Made by a program: the position numbers and the translations under genes
Origin: Balanoglossus misakiensis
Lineage: Eukaryota > Hemichordata
DNA: 64,000 nt
NCBI GenBank assembly: GCA_040954595.2
Contig: CM082580.2
Location: forward strand, 8,370,001 to 8,434,000
Reading direction: 5' to 3'
Notes under the pieces: model-generated
The model's database searches: none
The model's input: only the letters and a program-made list of their open reading frames with translations
Told to the model about the DNA's origin: nothing
Shown: piece after piece, positions 35,790 to 47,791 of the stretch
Layout of the letters: each line of letters opens with the position of its first letter
Numbering within the stretch: the first letter of the stretch is position 1

Positions 35790-38413
35790 ATGTCGAAGCC
35801 AAGCAAGAATCATAAGAAGGGTTCGGACACTGCCGAGAAGGTATGTGATGTGTAGGTGCAATGATTGTAGCAGGTGCTGCTAGGTTGACCATGGGTTGAC
35901 TGGTGTGTTCGCACGTTGTCAATGTAAGATTGGGACATTTTCATTATTCAGCTTTAATATTTTTTAAAATTTATTTATATTTATTTCAAAGCTGCGTGAA
36001 ATCAAGCAAATGCAGGCCAATTGGATGGCACAGAGAGGCAGACATCAAGAGTCTGGTGGTAGTGGTGTGTTTGATAAACAAGAAGTACATGTACCCTCAA
36101 AGAAGCCTGCTAACTCAACACCAGGAAAGAAAACTGAGAAGAAGAAAGGTACTTAGGAATTCAGTGTTGTCACTAGATTTAAACCTGTTGTCACTTCCAT
36201 GTAGGGAGTGAGTCTAGTAACTTGGGCAAATATGGGGTGTGTTGGGCTATGGGGTGTGGTAAAGGCAGCTCTGTCCCTTCCTGAGCTTTCATTGTTGATG
36301 TTTGGGTCAGCTACAGTAATGCCAGGCTTCATTGCTAGAAGAGGATAGTTCTAGTTGTGTCAGCCTTATTGACACCCTTATTTCACTGCAGAACCAGATC
36401 CATTTGTGTGGATCATTGGCAGCGGTCAGAGCACCAAGAAGAAATCCAGCGTCAGAGCGAGGTCTGCATCGCCGGCTGGTAGGAAAAGCAGCAGCAGCAG
36501 TAGTACAGGCAGCGGCAGCCGAACTTCCAGCAGACAGAACAGCAGTAGAACCCCGACGACGCAAGGGAAACCGCCAACACCAAAGACTACCTCATCAGTG
36601 ACCAATGCAAGTCACAGAAAGGAGCATACGTCGCATGTGCAGAGTGGGAGAGGCAGGAAAATTTACAGCTCGGAGCCCGATTTGAATGGTGTGGATTCAA
36701 AACTTTCCAACTTGTACGGCTCGGAAAGTAGTGAAAGAAATAGTGAAAGAAACTCTCTTGACAAGGGAGCTACTTACAAACTTGCTGATACTGACGCGAG
36801 GACAAAAATCAGTACCCACGATGCACAGACTGCAAGTGACTCAGATCTGAGAGACAGGGTTGTTGGTTCGTCGGGAGGGCTGATGGCCCCGGAGATGTTC
36901 GACAGACTCGCCGATCAGATCGCCAACAGGGTGAAGGCGGAAATAGAACAAGAGAGGGAAAAAGAGCAGTATTCAAGACCGAGGCAGATGAGCTATGATG
37001 GCAGCGAGGGTGATGATGCCATTTCTAGTCATAAGTGTAGCAGGTGTAAACAGTTGATGGTGAGTTCATTGTGACGTCATATCTCATCTTTGCAGACTTT
37101 GTGGAGAAGGTGAACCTGTAACTAACTACCATAACTTGGCCAGTCCAGGCATAAAATGATAAAGTTAATTTGATATACCGTACTAGTAACCAAGACTCAA
37201 TTTCAACTACTTCATATTCAGGTCCCTCCAGATCACACACCCACACTCCTGATACCCTGTGGCCACACCATGTGTGAAGCTTGTGCAGAAGACCGAATCA
37301 AGTGCCCCACCTGTAGGACTAAAGGCAAGTTTGTCTCTTGATTCTACTGAAAGTGAAAGTATCAGTGGATTGAAACAATGTTTTCATCATTTTTGTGGCA
37401 GAAAGGGTATGTAAATGCCAGAGCAAACTTTCTTATATTTCTCTTATTTTCATGAACCCCAACAGTTGCCTCCCTCACCTGCAACACCACCCTCCAATCC
37501 ATCATCCAAGACTTTGTGGAGAAGCGGAAACCAGGTTATTCCCTCCAGAATTCAACGTCGACGTCATCACAGAGGCGCCAGTCCAACCAACAGTACAGCC
37601 CTGCAAATTACACGGACGGGACACACAGGCCCAGGCAAGGGGAAGATCACAGTGTTCAAAGGCAGGCACCGAACAACACAGAACAAGGGAAGCACTATGC
37701 CGATGAGTACCAAAGTCTGATGATAAGGTCAGAAGCCTTGCAAAACGAAGAAGAGACAATCAGGGAAAACTTGGAAGGAGTCTCGCAGAAACTGGAAAGA
37801 CAGAAGGTACAGATGACATTTATCTTGCTCCCTTTAGAGAAATGGTGTTCTTTCTGTATTTTTTACCTCTAAACGTTGGACCAGTCCGGCTGTTTTCATA
37901 GGTATACTATGGTCGGGTCCGTATACCAGGTAGAAGGGGTTCAACACGTCCCATATTCACATTAGTGATACCTGACTGTCGCATGTATTATCCGTTCGTA
38001 TACACAGAAACAGATAGATAACATAGACAGAGAGGAAGAGAAGTTGCAGAGCCAAATAGCAGAGCTTCAGGAGAGACTGGAGACACTGCAGACTCACAAA
38101 AAGGAGTACCAAGACAAGTTCAAAGATCTTGAAGACACCCAAGAGCAGGAGACGAGGAGATTGTCCATGGTGAAGGACACACTTAGGACAATCAATAACA
38201 GTATTGAGAAGGTAAAGTTATCATTTCTTGTTTTTGTCATCAGTCATTTCTATTGGCCTGATATTTTTTTTGAATACTCAACACCAGCATATCTTTAATT
38301 ATGCTTACTGATGGACAATTTATCATGCAAACCCAATTTCCAACATTATCACTTTTATACTGTAGGTGAAGATGTTGGCACGCAACTTCAATGTTTACAT
38401 CGGCGATGATTGA
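35790..38413 (+). CDS. RING-finger (C3HC4) protein with disordered and coiled-coil regions, 523 aa
   Basis: Exons: 35790-35840, 35992-36148, 36392-37059, 37222-37324, 37466-37806, 38008-38211, 38366-38413; 524 codons including TGA. The N-terminal half is basic and Ser-rich with low complexity (runs of Ser around residue 90), so probably disordered. Around residues 286-323 there is a full RING pattern: KCSRCKQLM (first Cys pair), IPCGHTMCEACAEDR, IKCPTC, that is C-x2-C...C-x-H-x2-C-x2-C...C-x2-C. After a linker rich in Ser, Asn and Gln, a long Glu/Lys/Leu coiled coil spans about residues 400-510, ending in VKMLARNFNVYIGDD. The RING suggests a ubiquitin E3 ligase; substrate and pathway are unknown. 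I do not recognise a vertebrate orthologue. The intron after the RING uses a GC donor. It is divergent from HROB. Confidence 0.85.
37325..37326 (+). other. GC splice donor in the RING gene
   Basis: Exon 4 ends ACTAAAG and the intron starts GCAAGT. Joining to the acceptor CCCAACAG at 37465 gives G+TT (Val) and continues VASLTCNTTLQS in frame. This is the second GC-AG intron in the window, about 4 kb from the one in HROB. Confidence 0.8.
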
Positions 38414-38518
38414 GCAGTACAAAAGGTGTAGTGTACGTAATGCTCATGGCTCTCATCAGATGGGCTGGTGTGGAGGGCGCCCTCAAGCGATTCACACTGA
38501 CATTCGCTGATAATCAAC

Positions 38519-38557
38519 TGATTGATTGATTGATTGATTGATTAATTGATTGATTGA
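38519..38557. repeat. (ATTG)n microsatellite
   Basis: About nine near-perfect ATTG/TGAT units with one AATT variant, in the 3' UTR of the RING gene. Confidence 0.9.
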
Positions 38558-38726
38558 CATCTATCCTAACTTCAAAGAACTTTGTGTTCTGTGACTTGTT
38601 TTATATTGCTCGTTGAGCAAAATGAACTGCAGTTGTACTTATTTACATTCCTGTTTGTATCTCTGTACATTCTGTAAAATAATTAAGGTAGTGTAAATGT
38701 TTATAAATGATCTTATTATTCTATGT

Positions 38727-38732
38727 AATAAA
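38727..38732 (+). terminator. Polyadenylation signal of the RING gene
   Basis: AATAAA about 315 nt past the stop codon, within an AT-rich 3' UTR. Confidence 0.55.
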
Positions 38733-39885
38733 TATTTGATACATTTTGTATAAAATTGTTATGCATTATGTTTTATCTCCAAATATACAAATACTTACCC
38801 ATTTCATATCACAAATGAACGTTATTATAACATAAAGTACTAATAAAGACATCTGTGAAAATTGAAGGTAAAAAGTTATAGGAATACAATTTATTTAATT
38901 CTCATTTAATGTAGAATGCAAAAGTAGAGCTGGGGTAGATAATTTGTCTATTCGCAAAGAAGACGAAGGTGTCACTGATTGGAGGCTTTGTTGAGGCACC
39001 GGCTGACCTCGCTTTGTACAGCGCCCTCATACTGTACAAGTGCCGTTGTTAAGTAGAGACCCACCCTTCCGCTTTGCAGACGCGTTGGCCCCTGTGATTT
39101 CGGTACTAATAATTTCAGGTTTTCAAACAATTGGTTTTACCTTCAGATTACTGTTTTGCTCAACACGTGCGGATATGATGCATGTATGACCGACGGGACC
39201 GCACGCTTAACGAAATCCAAGTGACGGCTTTGTTGCCACGATATTTTCGTCGAGCGACAGACTCCAGGGGCTTCTCATATATATATACATAGGACGAGTT
39301 AAGGTACTGTATTCATGATATTTATTGCACCAAATTTTGATTTATTGGCATGTTTGTTTGAAGGGGAACGACGTTGCTATCGTGACTTGCTCCACGATGA
39401 CCACATTGTCAAGCTTTGGGTGTATATGCACAGGATACAAAAGCCCCAGTCCCGGGCCCCACTACCCAAGGGCCTGGTCTTGGGAGGTTGGGAACCACTT
39501 AAAATTTGCAGACGTCTGTCATGGAATGCACGTAGTGTATTATTGCAATGCATACCCCATGTATATGTCATTTAATATTATGTAACCAGTTTTGAACCCA
39601 TCAACACTGGCACAGTGATTAAATTATAGTTGCCTGGCCTTATTTTAGTGTTGACTCGAAAACTGTTGTGTTCCTCAATGCATGCTTATTGCCTTGCTCA
39701 CAGCCTCTCAGGGGTTGCATTTGTTCTGTAGGGACTGGTCTAGCTGCTAGGACATAGTCTAGTACATGTACCTATAAACGTAGACGGGGAGGAACACACG
39801 TCTTGGTACGAGACTACGAGGACTAGCATAATATACATGTATTCGATTAATCTTTTGCTACTTTCTATTCAACAGGATATGTAGC
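38733..39885. other. Intergenic region before the CS-domain gene
   Basis: No coding exon recognised; the overlapping frames at 39315-39585 lack domain features. TACATGTA occurs twice just upstream of the CS-domain gene. Confidence 0.45.
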
Positions 39886-41072
39886 ATGGCGGAGAAAATA
39901 AATTTCTTTCGCCGAGGTAAGTTAATATTTACTCACTTTTGCAAGACGATAGGAACTTGTTAAAGCAGAAATCGTAGCTCGCTACTAACACGATGGCCAT
40001 CTTTACATTTCCAGCCGTTTGTCTCCGAAATCTTCCCTGCCACTGAAGTGTTCTATGATGCTTCCTCTTTTAGAATATTACGAGTACAAGAATTTTAAGT
40101 TCATCAAACTCAAAGCCAAGTTGCCGGGAATCACCGAGAAGCGCGTGAAGAAAGGTGAAATCAAGGTGGACGTGACGTTTAAAGATCGGTAAGTTACCCG
40201 GATGTTGAAAACCAGTGACGGATAACGTATGTTGCATCACGTAGACAGTAGTATGAAACGTGTAGAATAGTTTCAAGTTCATGAAGGAATCAGGAGGAAG
40301 ACCTAGATAGAGTGCGGATCCAGGGGACGTTCTAATTTTGAACGATGTCGTTTGTACATGCCGTCTACGCTATGCCTATCACTGTTTTCCTTTGATCATT
40401 TCTTGTTGTTTCGCTGTGTTATTTTCAGGTCCATCAGCCTTGTGGCCACTGGTTTACTGGGACACTATGAATTGCTATTCAACGGGAAGATGCTCCACGC
40501 TCCGATTGAACCCGAACAGTGTTACTGGGAGGTAGATGAAAGATTGCTATTATTAAAAAAATTCCCGGCAAACTGATTAACAGTTATTTAGGAAACCGCA
40601 TTTTGATCGCCTGTTACGCAGAGCGCGTTCTCCGCACACGGTGAAGTGCGCACGAACCGAGAAACTAACAGAAATACAACTCTTAAATTTGATGTGAGAT
40701 TTTATAACTTTCCCCAGTTTCATACAGTCATGAAACTAGCGAATGTCATAAAACGGCCTGAATGAAATGACATGCCTTTGCAACGGGAAGTGTGTTTGTG
40801 TCGTATATGTTATATTAGCAAGTTGTATTGGCCGAGAAAATTCGCTGTTTGATATGTTGGCCTCGATTGTCCAATCATCAATCGTGTCCCTCCTTCACTT
40901 ACCGGGCCACCGCCATCTGCGTCTGTCTTAACAGGTTGAGAAAGACTGGATCAAAGTGTACCTGAAAAAGAAAGTGGCGCAGAAATGGGCAGATGCCAGG
41001 GGCGAGATTGTGCTGCTCGCTCCAGAACCGGATGACGAAGATGATGACGACAAAAAGGAGGAAGGCGATTGA
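39886..41072 (+). CDS. Small CS (p23-like) domain protein, 128 aa
   Basis: Exons 39886-39916, 40074-40188, 40429-40531, 40935-41072; all GT-AG, 129 codons including TGA. After a short start (MAEKINFFRR), residues about 15-105 read as one CS/p23-type beta-sandwich: NFKFIKLKAKLPGI, then IKVDVTFKDRSISLVATG, a core ELLFNGKMLHAPIEPEQCYWE, then KDWIKVYLKKK and the W-A-D-A-R segment. A strongly acidic tail (EPDDEDDDDKKEEGD) ends the protein, as in many p23-like co-chaperones. CS proteins act as Hsp90 co-chaperones or adaptors. This one lacks room for an SGS or NudC-N domain. It resembles the CS part of CacyBP, but I cannot assign an orthologue, so no symbol is given. Start and phases are secure. Confidence 0.8.
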
Positions 41073-44000
41073 CCGACGCGACGATCCTTTGCCTATAGGG
41101 CCTACATGTAGTATAGTTACACACATCCAACCGGGGCTACCGTTATAAATTAATGAAAATACTTCTGCGGTAGTCATTAGGATTAACCAATTTATCTTTA
41201 GAAGCACTGACTGTAGTGGTAAGAGAAACATTAGTGGTGGGAGTATCGGAGATCGAGTCTAAGCAACGTCCCCTGAGGGGCGTCGGCGCTTGCAGGAAGG
41301 CGACGGCCGGGAGGAAGCCGGGCGACAAGACCCGCATCGTGGTTGACGTACACTTACTGGTGATTTTACATGGGAATTAAAATAGAATGCGGTGTTGAAA
41401 CAGTAGCCCTCTTGAGATATTTGTCAGCAAATATCGACACATGACCCAATTTGTTTTCTGTAGTACCATGCCCGGACTTGCCAGTGAGCAATATTTCACA
41501 CGCAGAACCAAACTTCCAGACGAAACAAAAACGAATAGTTGATGTTTTCCCCATGATGAGGCGATTGAAAGGGCGAACCTACAGGAAGCAAATTATTTTA
41601 TTGTGCGGTATAGGATATGGTTTACCTATGAATGATTTTAGATCGTTTTAATTTAAAAGTAATAATAAATTAATTATATCTTGTGTTTTAACACCATGGA
41701 CGGATATTGTGCATACAGCCGACTAGTGAATATTTGTTGCGGAAAAATCTGAAATAAAATGAATTATTTGTATAAAAAATGTCGTAAATTTCGATAACCA
41801 TCAATTTCTTCGTGACGCCGTTTTGTGCATATTCATACCATTGTACTTTTCCGTCACAATGCGACCGAAACTCAATTGGTATCACACAACAACAGTGAGC
41901 AGTGCCAGTCGCACGTGAACCGAATGCATGTATTCACCCATTCCGATTTGGTCACGGTGGCCACCTCGAGTTCACTATTCATTAGACTTTCGTTTTAGTT
42001 TCATTCATCACAGAATGTCACACCAATACAGCATTGCTAATGGTTACAGCCGAAGCATGGAGTGTCGAACCCGTTTTATATTCAACCGCACAACTATTGT
42101 GGTGATGCATATGGGTGTTAGAACTGATCTCGAGCTCCACAAATTCAAAAAAATGTTGTCTGTCGACTATGGATAAGGATAAGGAGTAGATCGAAGTATT
42201 TTATCGATTTATAAGTGACAGCTATTGGGGCTGTAATCGAAATGAATCCTTTTTCCATTGGCCTATACAGCATCACCATCCTGCAAGGAATGCTTTATCG
42301 GTCATAGAAATCTGATAGACGACCAGGCGGTTTACTGCTTTTTGATAGCAGGAATAAACTACCATGGAAAAGCTGCCACCTGTCACGCATCAATCACTCC
42401 GCCGGGGCAGTCAACAAGTCCTGTATGATTACGTCGCATGCGTCGCGTATTAAAAACAAACGTCCCAGCCACGTTTAACTCATTCACATCTCCTCTTAAT
42501 TTAAAACCACCAATAAGGCCAAACCTGCCTGTCTCATTCGTTCTGTGTCATCCCGATGTCACGTGGGTTAGTTCAACCAATCACCAACGAGGGTGCCCTG
42601 CCTACGTTCACTGGTTCGCCTCAGTCTGCAGAAACCCGAACGCTTGGATTTGGATATCGATAATAATTTACCTTTAAAAACTCGACCGAATGTTTGCGCT
42701 TAAACACCGTTGATTTAAAGGGATAACTTTTTCGCGGGAGAACGTTAGTGACATTCCAAGCTCGAGTCATTTGGTGAAGGTATGTGAAATTGTTAATTTT
42801 CGTCATTCGTCATCGTCATCAACGTGAATTGCGACATAATTTCTTACATTGGTTCGAGTTATTAACAAATACTGATCATAATGCGAAGTTGAGCTTTGTG
42901 TTATTGTAACTGCCATTGACGACAAGAAGGACGGTGGAAACCAAGCTGCAAATTGGTTTTCCCCATTGGAAAATGTCAATTATGCTGGCGGTATGTAAAC
43001 CACCATGTGATGTTCCTTTCAAATTTGCATATATATGACAGTTTTAATACGGCATTCTTAAGACCGCACCTATCGAGGCTGATGTTTTCGACATATTTGC
43101 TTTTATGATGATCGCTTAGTATGAAATGGTAGTTTTGATGTTCTCGATCGCTATCTTTCGTTTCATATTTTCGATTTCCCTTTGCCTTGCTGTGCGACCA
43201 TTTTCGCATTTCGATTGTGTAGTCGATCGTCGTTAGATCCACTCACTCAGTAAATACAGCCGTTATTTCATGTAACCTTCGTTAATTTTTACTAGACAAA
43301 AATTAATTATTTTTTACAAAAAGTTGCATCCTTCAGAAGCAACCGAAACCAACACAAATGTGTCTATGTCATCGTGTGACACGCAACACAATAAATCGAA
43401 TCGTGGTCGTGTCGGATTCCATATTGTCGCCTAGCTGATTAGCATAAAATAACCTGTTATAAAAATAGCACAATGCCGGTTATTTTTATCACACTTTTCT
43501 TCCATTTTCATATCGAATTACCAATCCTCAAATTATCGCAAAGTGCCATATTTTATGTAGGTTTATACTGACTTTTGCCCCCTTATCGAAATTAAGTGGC
43601 CTGTGTTTGCAAAGCTTCAGTCAACGTTCTTGTAATGTATTCATAGTATTGTACTGTACATTAGGGGATATTAAACATACCCACCTCTTTTGCCAGCAGG
43701 TTGATTCATTGCCAACCAGATAAACCGAGCGAGTATTGCTCGCATCTTGGTGCCAATCGCCTTAAATCTTTGGTGACATAACATAACAACTGTAACATCT
43801 TACTTCACCAACATTCAATTATATGCAGTGTGAGAGCTGGCCTGCGGGAAAGACAATTAATTTACACACGTGCCCATATTTTACACGTACTAGTATACTG
43901 TAAATATGAGCGGCATTTAATAGGCGTGGCCCGTGCAAATATAGCGACTGCAACAGCTGTGTGTCGTCAATATTGCTTTCGACCTCGTTCGGCGTACTAA

Positions 44001-45359
44001 CGCTCCAACTTTGAAAGAAAAAAATACCGCGCCGTTCTCGTCTCTATGAGCCGCGCGCCCTAAATTGCTCACATTTCTGACAGACGGTTTGATCGCTGCC
44101 ACGTTGATTTGACATCTATTAGTAAATATGACTGGGGTATCCATTCAGTTGAGACGACGTGTCGTGATGTTTATTGTCATCTTGACAGTTATTACACGGC
44201 TGTCACCTTCGTTATCACAGTGCATCAAAGAGAGAACAACTCAGCATTGTCATGCAAAATGGAGTGGAATTTGACGTGGGGAGTTTCAATGTAGAGGAAA
44301 AATCGCGATTCCTAAAAGGACCCAGACCCTTTCAAAAATTAATTTCAATGTATTTACGGTGAAGTCTAATGTTGTAATGCGTTCCGTCGGCCATTTGCGA
44401 CAAAGGACATGAATAAATGATTTTGTAATGAATAATTATAAATTCCGGCTGCTTTTATGTTATAATACGCGCTTTGCACGCCTCTCGCCGATTCTGAATT
44501 CCGAAGTTTTAAATGCGCGTTGCCGTCACAGCATGCGGCAACAAACGAGGTTAATTTGTGCAGTACTCTCTCTATATCTGATACACCAGGCTCTGCATCT
44601 TGTCTGGATGCGTGTCCGATGTAGTCCAGGCCAGAGGGATCTGACGGGGATTTGACAATTAACAAGAGGCCAGCTCAGGAAACCGATTTCATGCATGGCA
44701 ACCATTGTCTTTTCATGGTGATTAGCCGCCCTTCCTCCCCTCCAAACGGCAGCTATGACACGGTCATCTATCATTCATTGATGATGCTCTCAAGAGAGCG
44801 CCGGTGCAGATGATGGCGAGTCTATGAAATGTGATGATGAGCCCTGGGACACAATGCTTTTCTCATCAATCCACGGGATTAACCCCTGCTGTGTTAAAAG
44901 GAATGAAAAAGCTCTGAATATTGGTACATGTAATATAACAATACTAACGCGAAAGTGTAGAAATCGACCCGGGCGACACCAGCAAGTAGCATTAGAATAG
45001 GCAAACAAGCAAAACGTCGACACCGCCTGAGAATAGCTGACATAATTGCTTTACATTTTACATGGCATCAGCGATGTTCTGTCGAGTTCTGTGTGAACCG
45101 GTACATGGTGTTAATGGCGTAAAGCATGCCCCCTTAGTGGTGTACGGAATTTTGCAAGCTGAGGATTTTACAATAATTTTTCTCATGAAAGTGTGATACT
45201 TTGCTTTAAAGCCCCCATGCCGTACCTTTTTATATTTTTGATACGATAGTTTGATTTCAAAATATCTCTTACTTAATGTACATTTCAGATAGCGAATGGT
45301 CGTTACTGTAAAATACACCTCTTTTTTATAATTTCAGGAACACTAATTGCTTCAACAAA
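41073..45359. other. Long intergenic region, no gene recognised
   Basis: About 4.3 kb with no domain-like frame. ATTAAA at 41376-41381 may serve the CS gene. An acceptor-like TTTATAATTTCAG ending at 45337 lies 22 bp before the aerolysin-like ATG, so a 5' UTR intron of that gene probably occupies part of this region. Confidence 0.5.
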
Positions 45360-46088
45360 ATGGCTGGCAACATGACAGTTCCTCATGTCGTCGAAGATAT
45401 CGATGACATCATCAAAAAGTGGGTACTTGAAGACAGACCACGCGACAAATATGACGTCGACATCCTGAGAAACAGTCTTAAGTTCACCCAGGTGGGTGAT
45501 ATCGATTACACGAGGATACAGGACGCCAGTGCGCAAGCGCGGGAGATGCAGCACACCACGACCTTCGTCAACGACACCTCCAGCGAACAGAAGCACCGAC
45601 TAACATCGGAGCGGAGCCTCCGGACGTCCTACACCTGGACGCTGGCCAGCGGCCACACGTTCGGGGCGCAGGGCGGCATCAGTCTGAAGCCGCCGGCCAG
45701 CTGCGTCGAGGCCGGGTTCGAGTTCAGTCGTCAGAGCTACGAGCACAAAAGCGACGAGCAGGTCTTCGAGAAGAGTCGCAAGAGCACCCTGGACTCGGAG
45801 ATCACCGTCAAGCCGAAGAAGAAGGTCAGCGTCTTCTTGAAGACCTGGGAGGAGGACTACGCCGCCACCTACAAGATCAAGTACCGAGTGAGCGGCAGCG
45901 TGAAGGCGATCATCCGCGACAAACACGGCACCAACGTTGAGGGCGAAGCGCCGGAGATCTTCTGCAACATGGAAGGGTTTCGCATCGACAACATGTCCAA
46001 GGGAACGGTGGTCTTCGAAAATAAAGGCATGTTTCTGTGCAAACGAGAGCTGAGTCAACAATTCGAGGTCAAAGAAGAGGATCTCTGA
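45360..46088 (+). CDS. Aerolysin-like (ETX/MTX2-type) beta-pore-forming fold protein, 242 aa
   Basis: One uninterrupted coding exon, 243 codons including TGA. The middle of the protein (residues about 65-185) has the look of an aerolysin-type pore-forming module: long beta strands of alternating Ser/Thr and hydrophobic residues (TTTFVNDTSSEQ, SYTWTLASGHTFGAQGGISL), an amphipathic Ser/Glu/Lys-rich stretch (SYEHKSDEQVF), then VKPKKKVSVFLKTWEEDY. There is no signal peptide and no lectin or other receptor-binding domain, so it is a minimal module and may be cytosolic or non-classically released. Animal members of this fold serve in defence, feeding or vesicle handling; the role here is unknown. 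Codons are strongly G/C at third positions. Alternative: a related beta-sandwich protein without pore activity. An acceptor 22 bp upstream suggests an intron in the 5' UTR. Confidence 0.72.
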   Translation: MAGNMTVPHVVEDIDDIIKKWVLEDRPRDKYDVDILRNSLKFTQVGDIDYTRIQDASAQAREMQHTTTFVNDTSSEQKHRLTSERSLRTSYTWTLASGHTFGAQGGISLKPPASCVEAGFEFSRQSYEHKSDEQVFEKSRKSTLDSEITVKPKKKVSVFLKTWEEDYAATYKIKYRVSGSVKAIIRDKHGTNVEGEAPEIFCNMEGFRIDNMSKGTVVFENKGMFLCKRELSQQFEVKEEDL

Positions 46089-46399
46089 CAACCGCGACCA
46101 AAAGAAATTTCTTCTAATTCAAGAGCACAAAACGCATACCCGCAGTTAGCATCGAAAAAACAATAGAATGACAATTGAGTATGATTGTTATTGAAATGAA
46201 ATAGCTATATTTTAATCATTATTAATGTTGCTGACATCAGCATTTTTATGTGCCAATGTCCAAAAGAAAAGTGGTTCCGACTATATTATGTAATATGGAC
46301 TTGGTGCTAAGTTTTAGAACGTCCACAATCCAGTGTCAATGTTTTTAAGTTTAGCATTCATGTCGGTGATCTTAGTTGATTTTTTACTGCCATTTGGAT

Positions 46400-46405
46400 A
46401 ATAAA
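46400..46405 (+). terminator. Polyadenylation signal of the aerolysin-like gene
   Basis: AATAAA about 310 nt past the stop codon, in AT-rich DNA. Confidence 0.5.
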
Positions 46406-47389
46406 ATGTGTTTAAATCAATCTTACTGTGCCCGAGAGAATTTTCAGGACCATTTTCAATCTGCAGGACTGGGGGCGCTATTTCAATATTCACTAAAACT
46501 GAGATGGACTTGATCGAGCGTGAGTCTTGATGTATAATGTATAGGGAGCAATGTTACTGTAAGCTGGAGGGTATTACGCTAGTTTTATGCAAGTCAGTTA
46601 AATTTCGAGGGGCGTGGATTGGAGGAAACTTGAGAATCAAGTTTTTAAAAAAGTGATTGCAAAGAACGCAAAGCATTCTGGTTAGGGAAAACTTTTAGTG
46701 ACGTCATTTTTCAAAATGGAGGACAGCAACCTGACCCGAAAAATATGTAGCACGAGAAAAATCGACATTTTTAATGTCGAATGATGGATATTTTGAGTAA
46801 GTGATATTTTTTCGGTAAATGTATAGTATCCGAAACATCTGTTGTTTGCGTATGCCGTCCAATATGTAAAACAATATCGATTTTATCACAGAACAATATT
46901 GTATGGCCAGGTCAGGTCCGCGGTATATCCGGGGGTCAGGTGCAGCTGGTTGGCAACGGGAACCTCGCCTCGACCTCCACTGCACTGCACTCTGCACGCC
47001 GGTACTAGTGCAGTGTCAAACGTGCCAACTTTTCTTGTTTTTAAAATACCTATAGTACCTTTCCGTAATCATCCCCGATTGACGTACGTGTATTTACCTA
47101 TGATTGAAAGCAATATTCTACACCCGACTGTGCAGTACTATGTTTCGTATTCGTAAATGGGCAAGTTTGTTGCTCATCGCATCATGTGAGTTTATCATGT
47201 TTCAGTTTGACAGACATACTATATTCCCCATGGGCAACACCTCATTATTTTTTTCTCGCCTATTGCAGAAATGGATTTTGATGCTGCATAAAGTTAAAGA
47301 CCTTATCACAGTTGATGATTTCACAGAAAATTCATAAGAATCCAGAGTTACGTTACACTCACAGTAAATGTACTGACTACTGTCCGAAG
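46406..47389. other. Intergenic region upstream of the TEX12-like gene
   Basis: No coding exon recognised. A 9-bp inverted repeat (CACTGCACT ... AGTGCAGTG, about 46979-47016) is present. Confidence 0.4.
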
Positions 47390-47743
47390 ATGGATTTTAC
47401 GATGAGTTTACAAAGGTAGGCTTTATCTTGCTTACCCCAAGTGTGAAAATTTGTGATAGATGAGATGGAGTAACTATTATGACGTTTCTTCAGATTTTTC
47501 AGTTAGCTTTCAGACCTTCCATAATGTTGTTCAACTACGTTCCACTGGTGATATCATTTGTTCGTTGTTGTGTTCTAGTTTTGATCAACACAGACAAGAG
47601 GTTGATAAACAAGCAAACAAAAACGAGAACAACAATGGAGATGTCCAGGAAGAGAATCCTAATGAAGGCCATTTTGCTGGAACCATGTTGCCAGATGTAT
47701 GTACAGTATAAACATACTTAAAGTATGTACTTAAAACAACAAC

Positions 47744-47791
<48 letters not shown>

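Noticed and set aside
45600-46091. 163-codon frame on the minus strand
   Set aside because: Antisense shadow of the aerolysin-like gene.
46979-47016. 9-bp inverted repeat CACTGCACT/AGTGCAGTG
   Set aside because: Short arms with a long loop; expected by chance in a window of this size.
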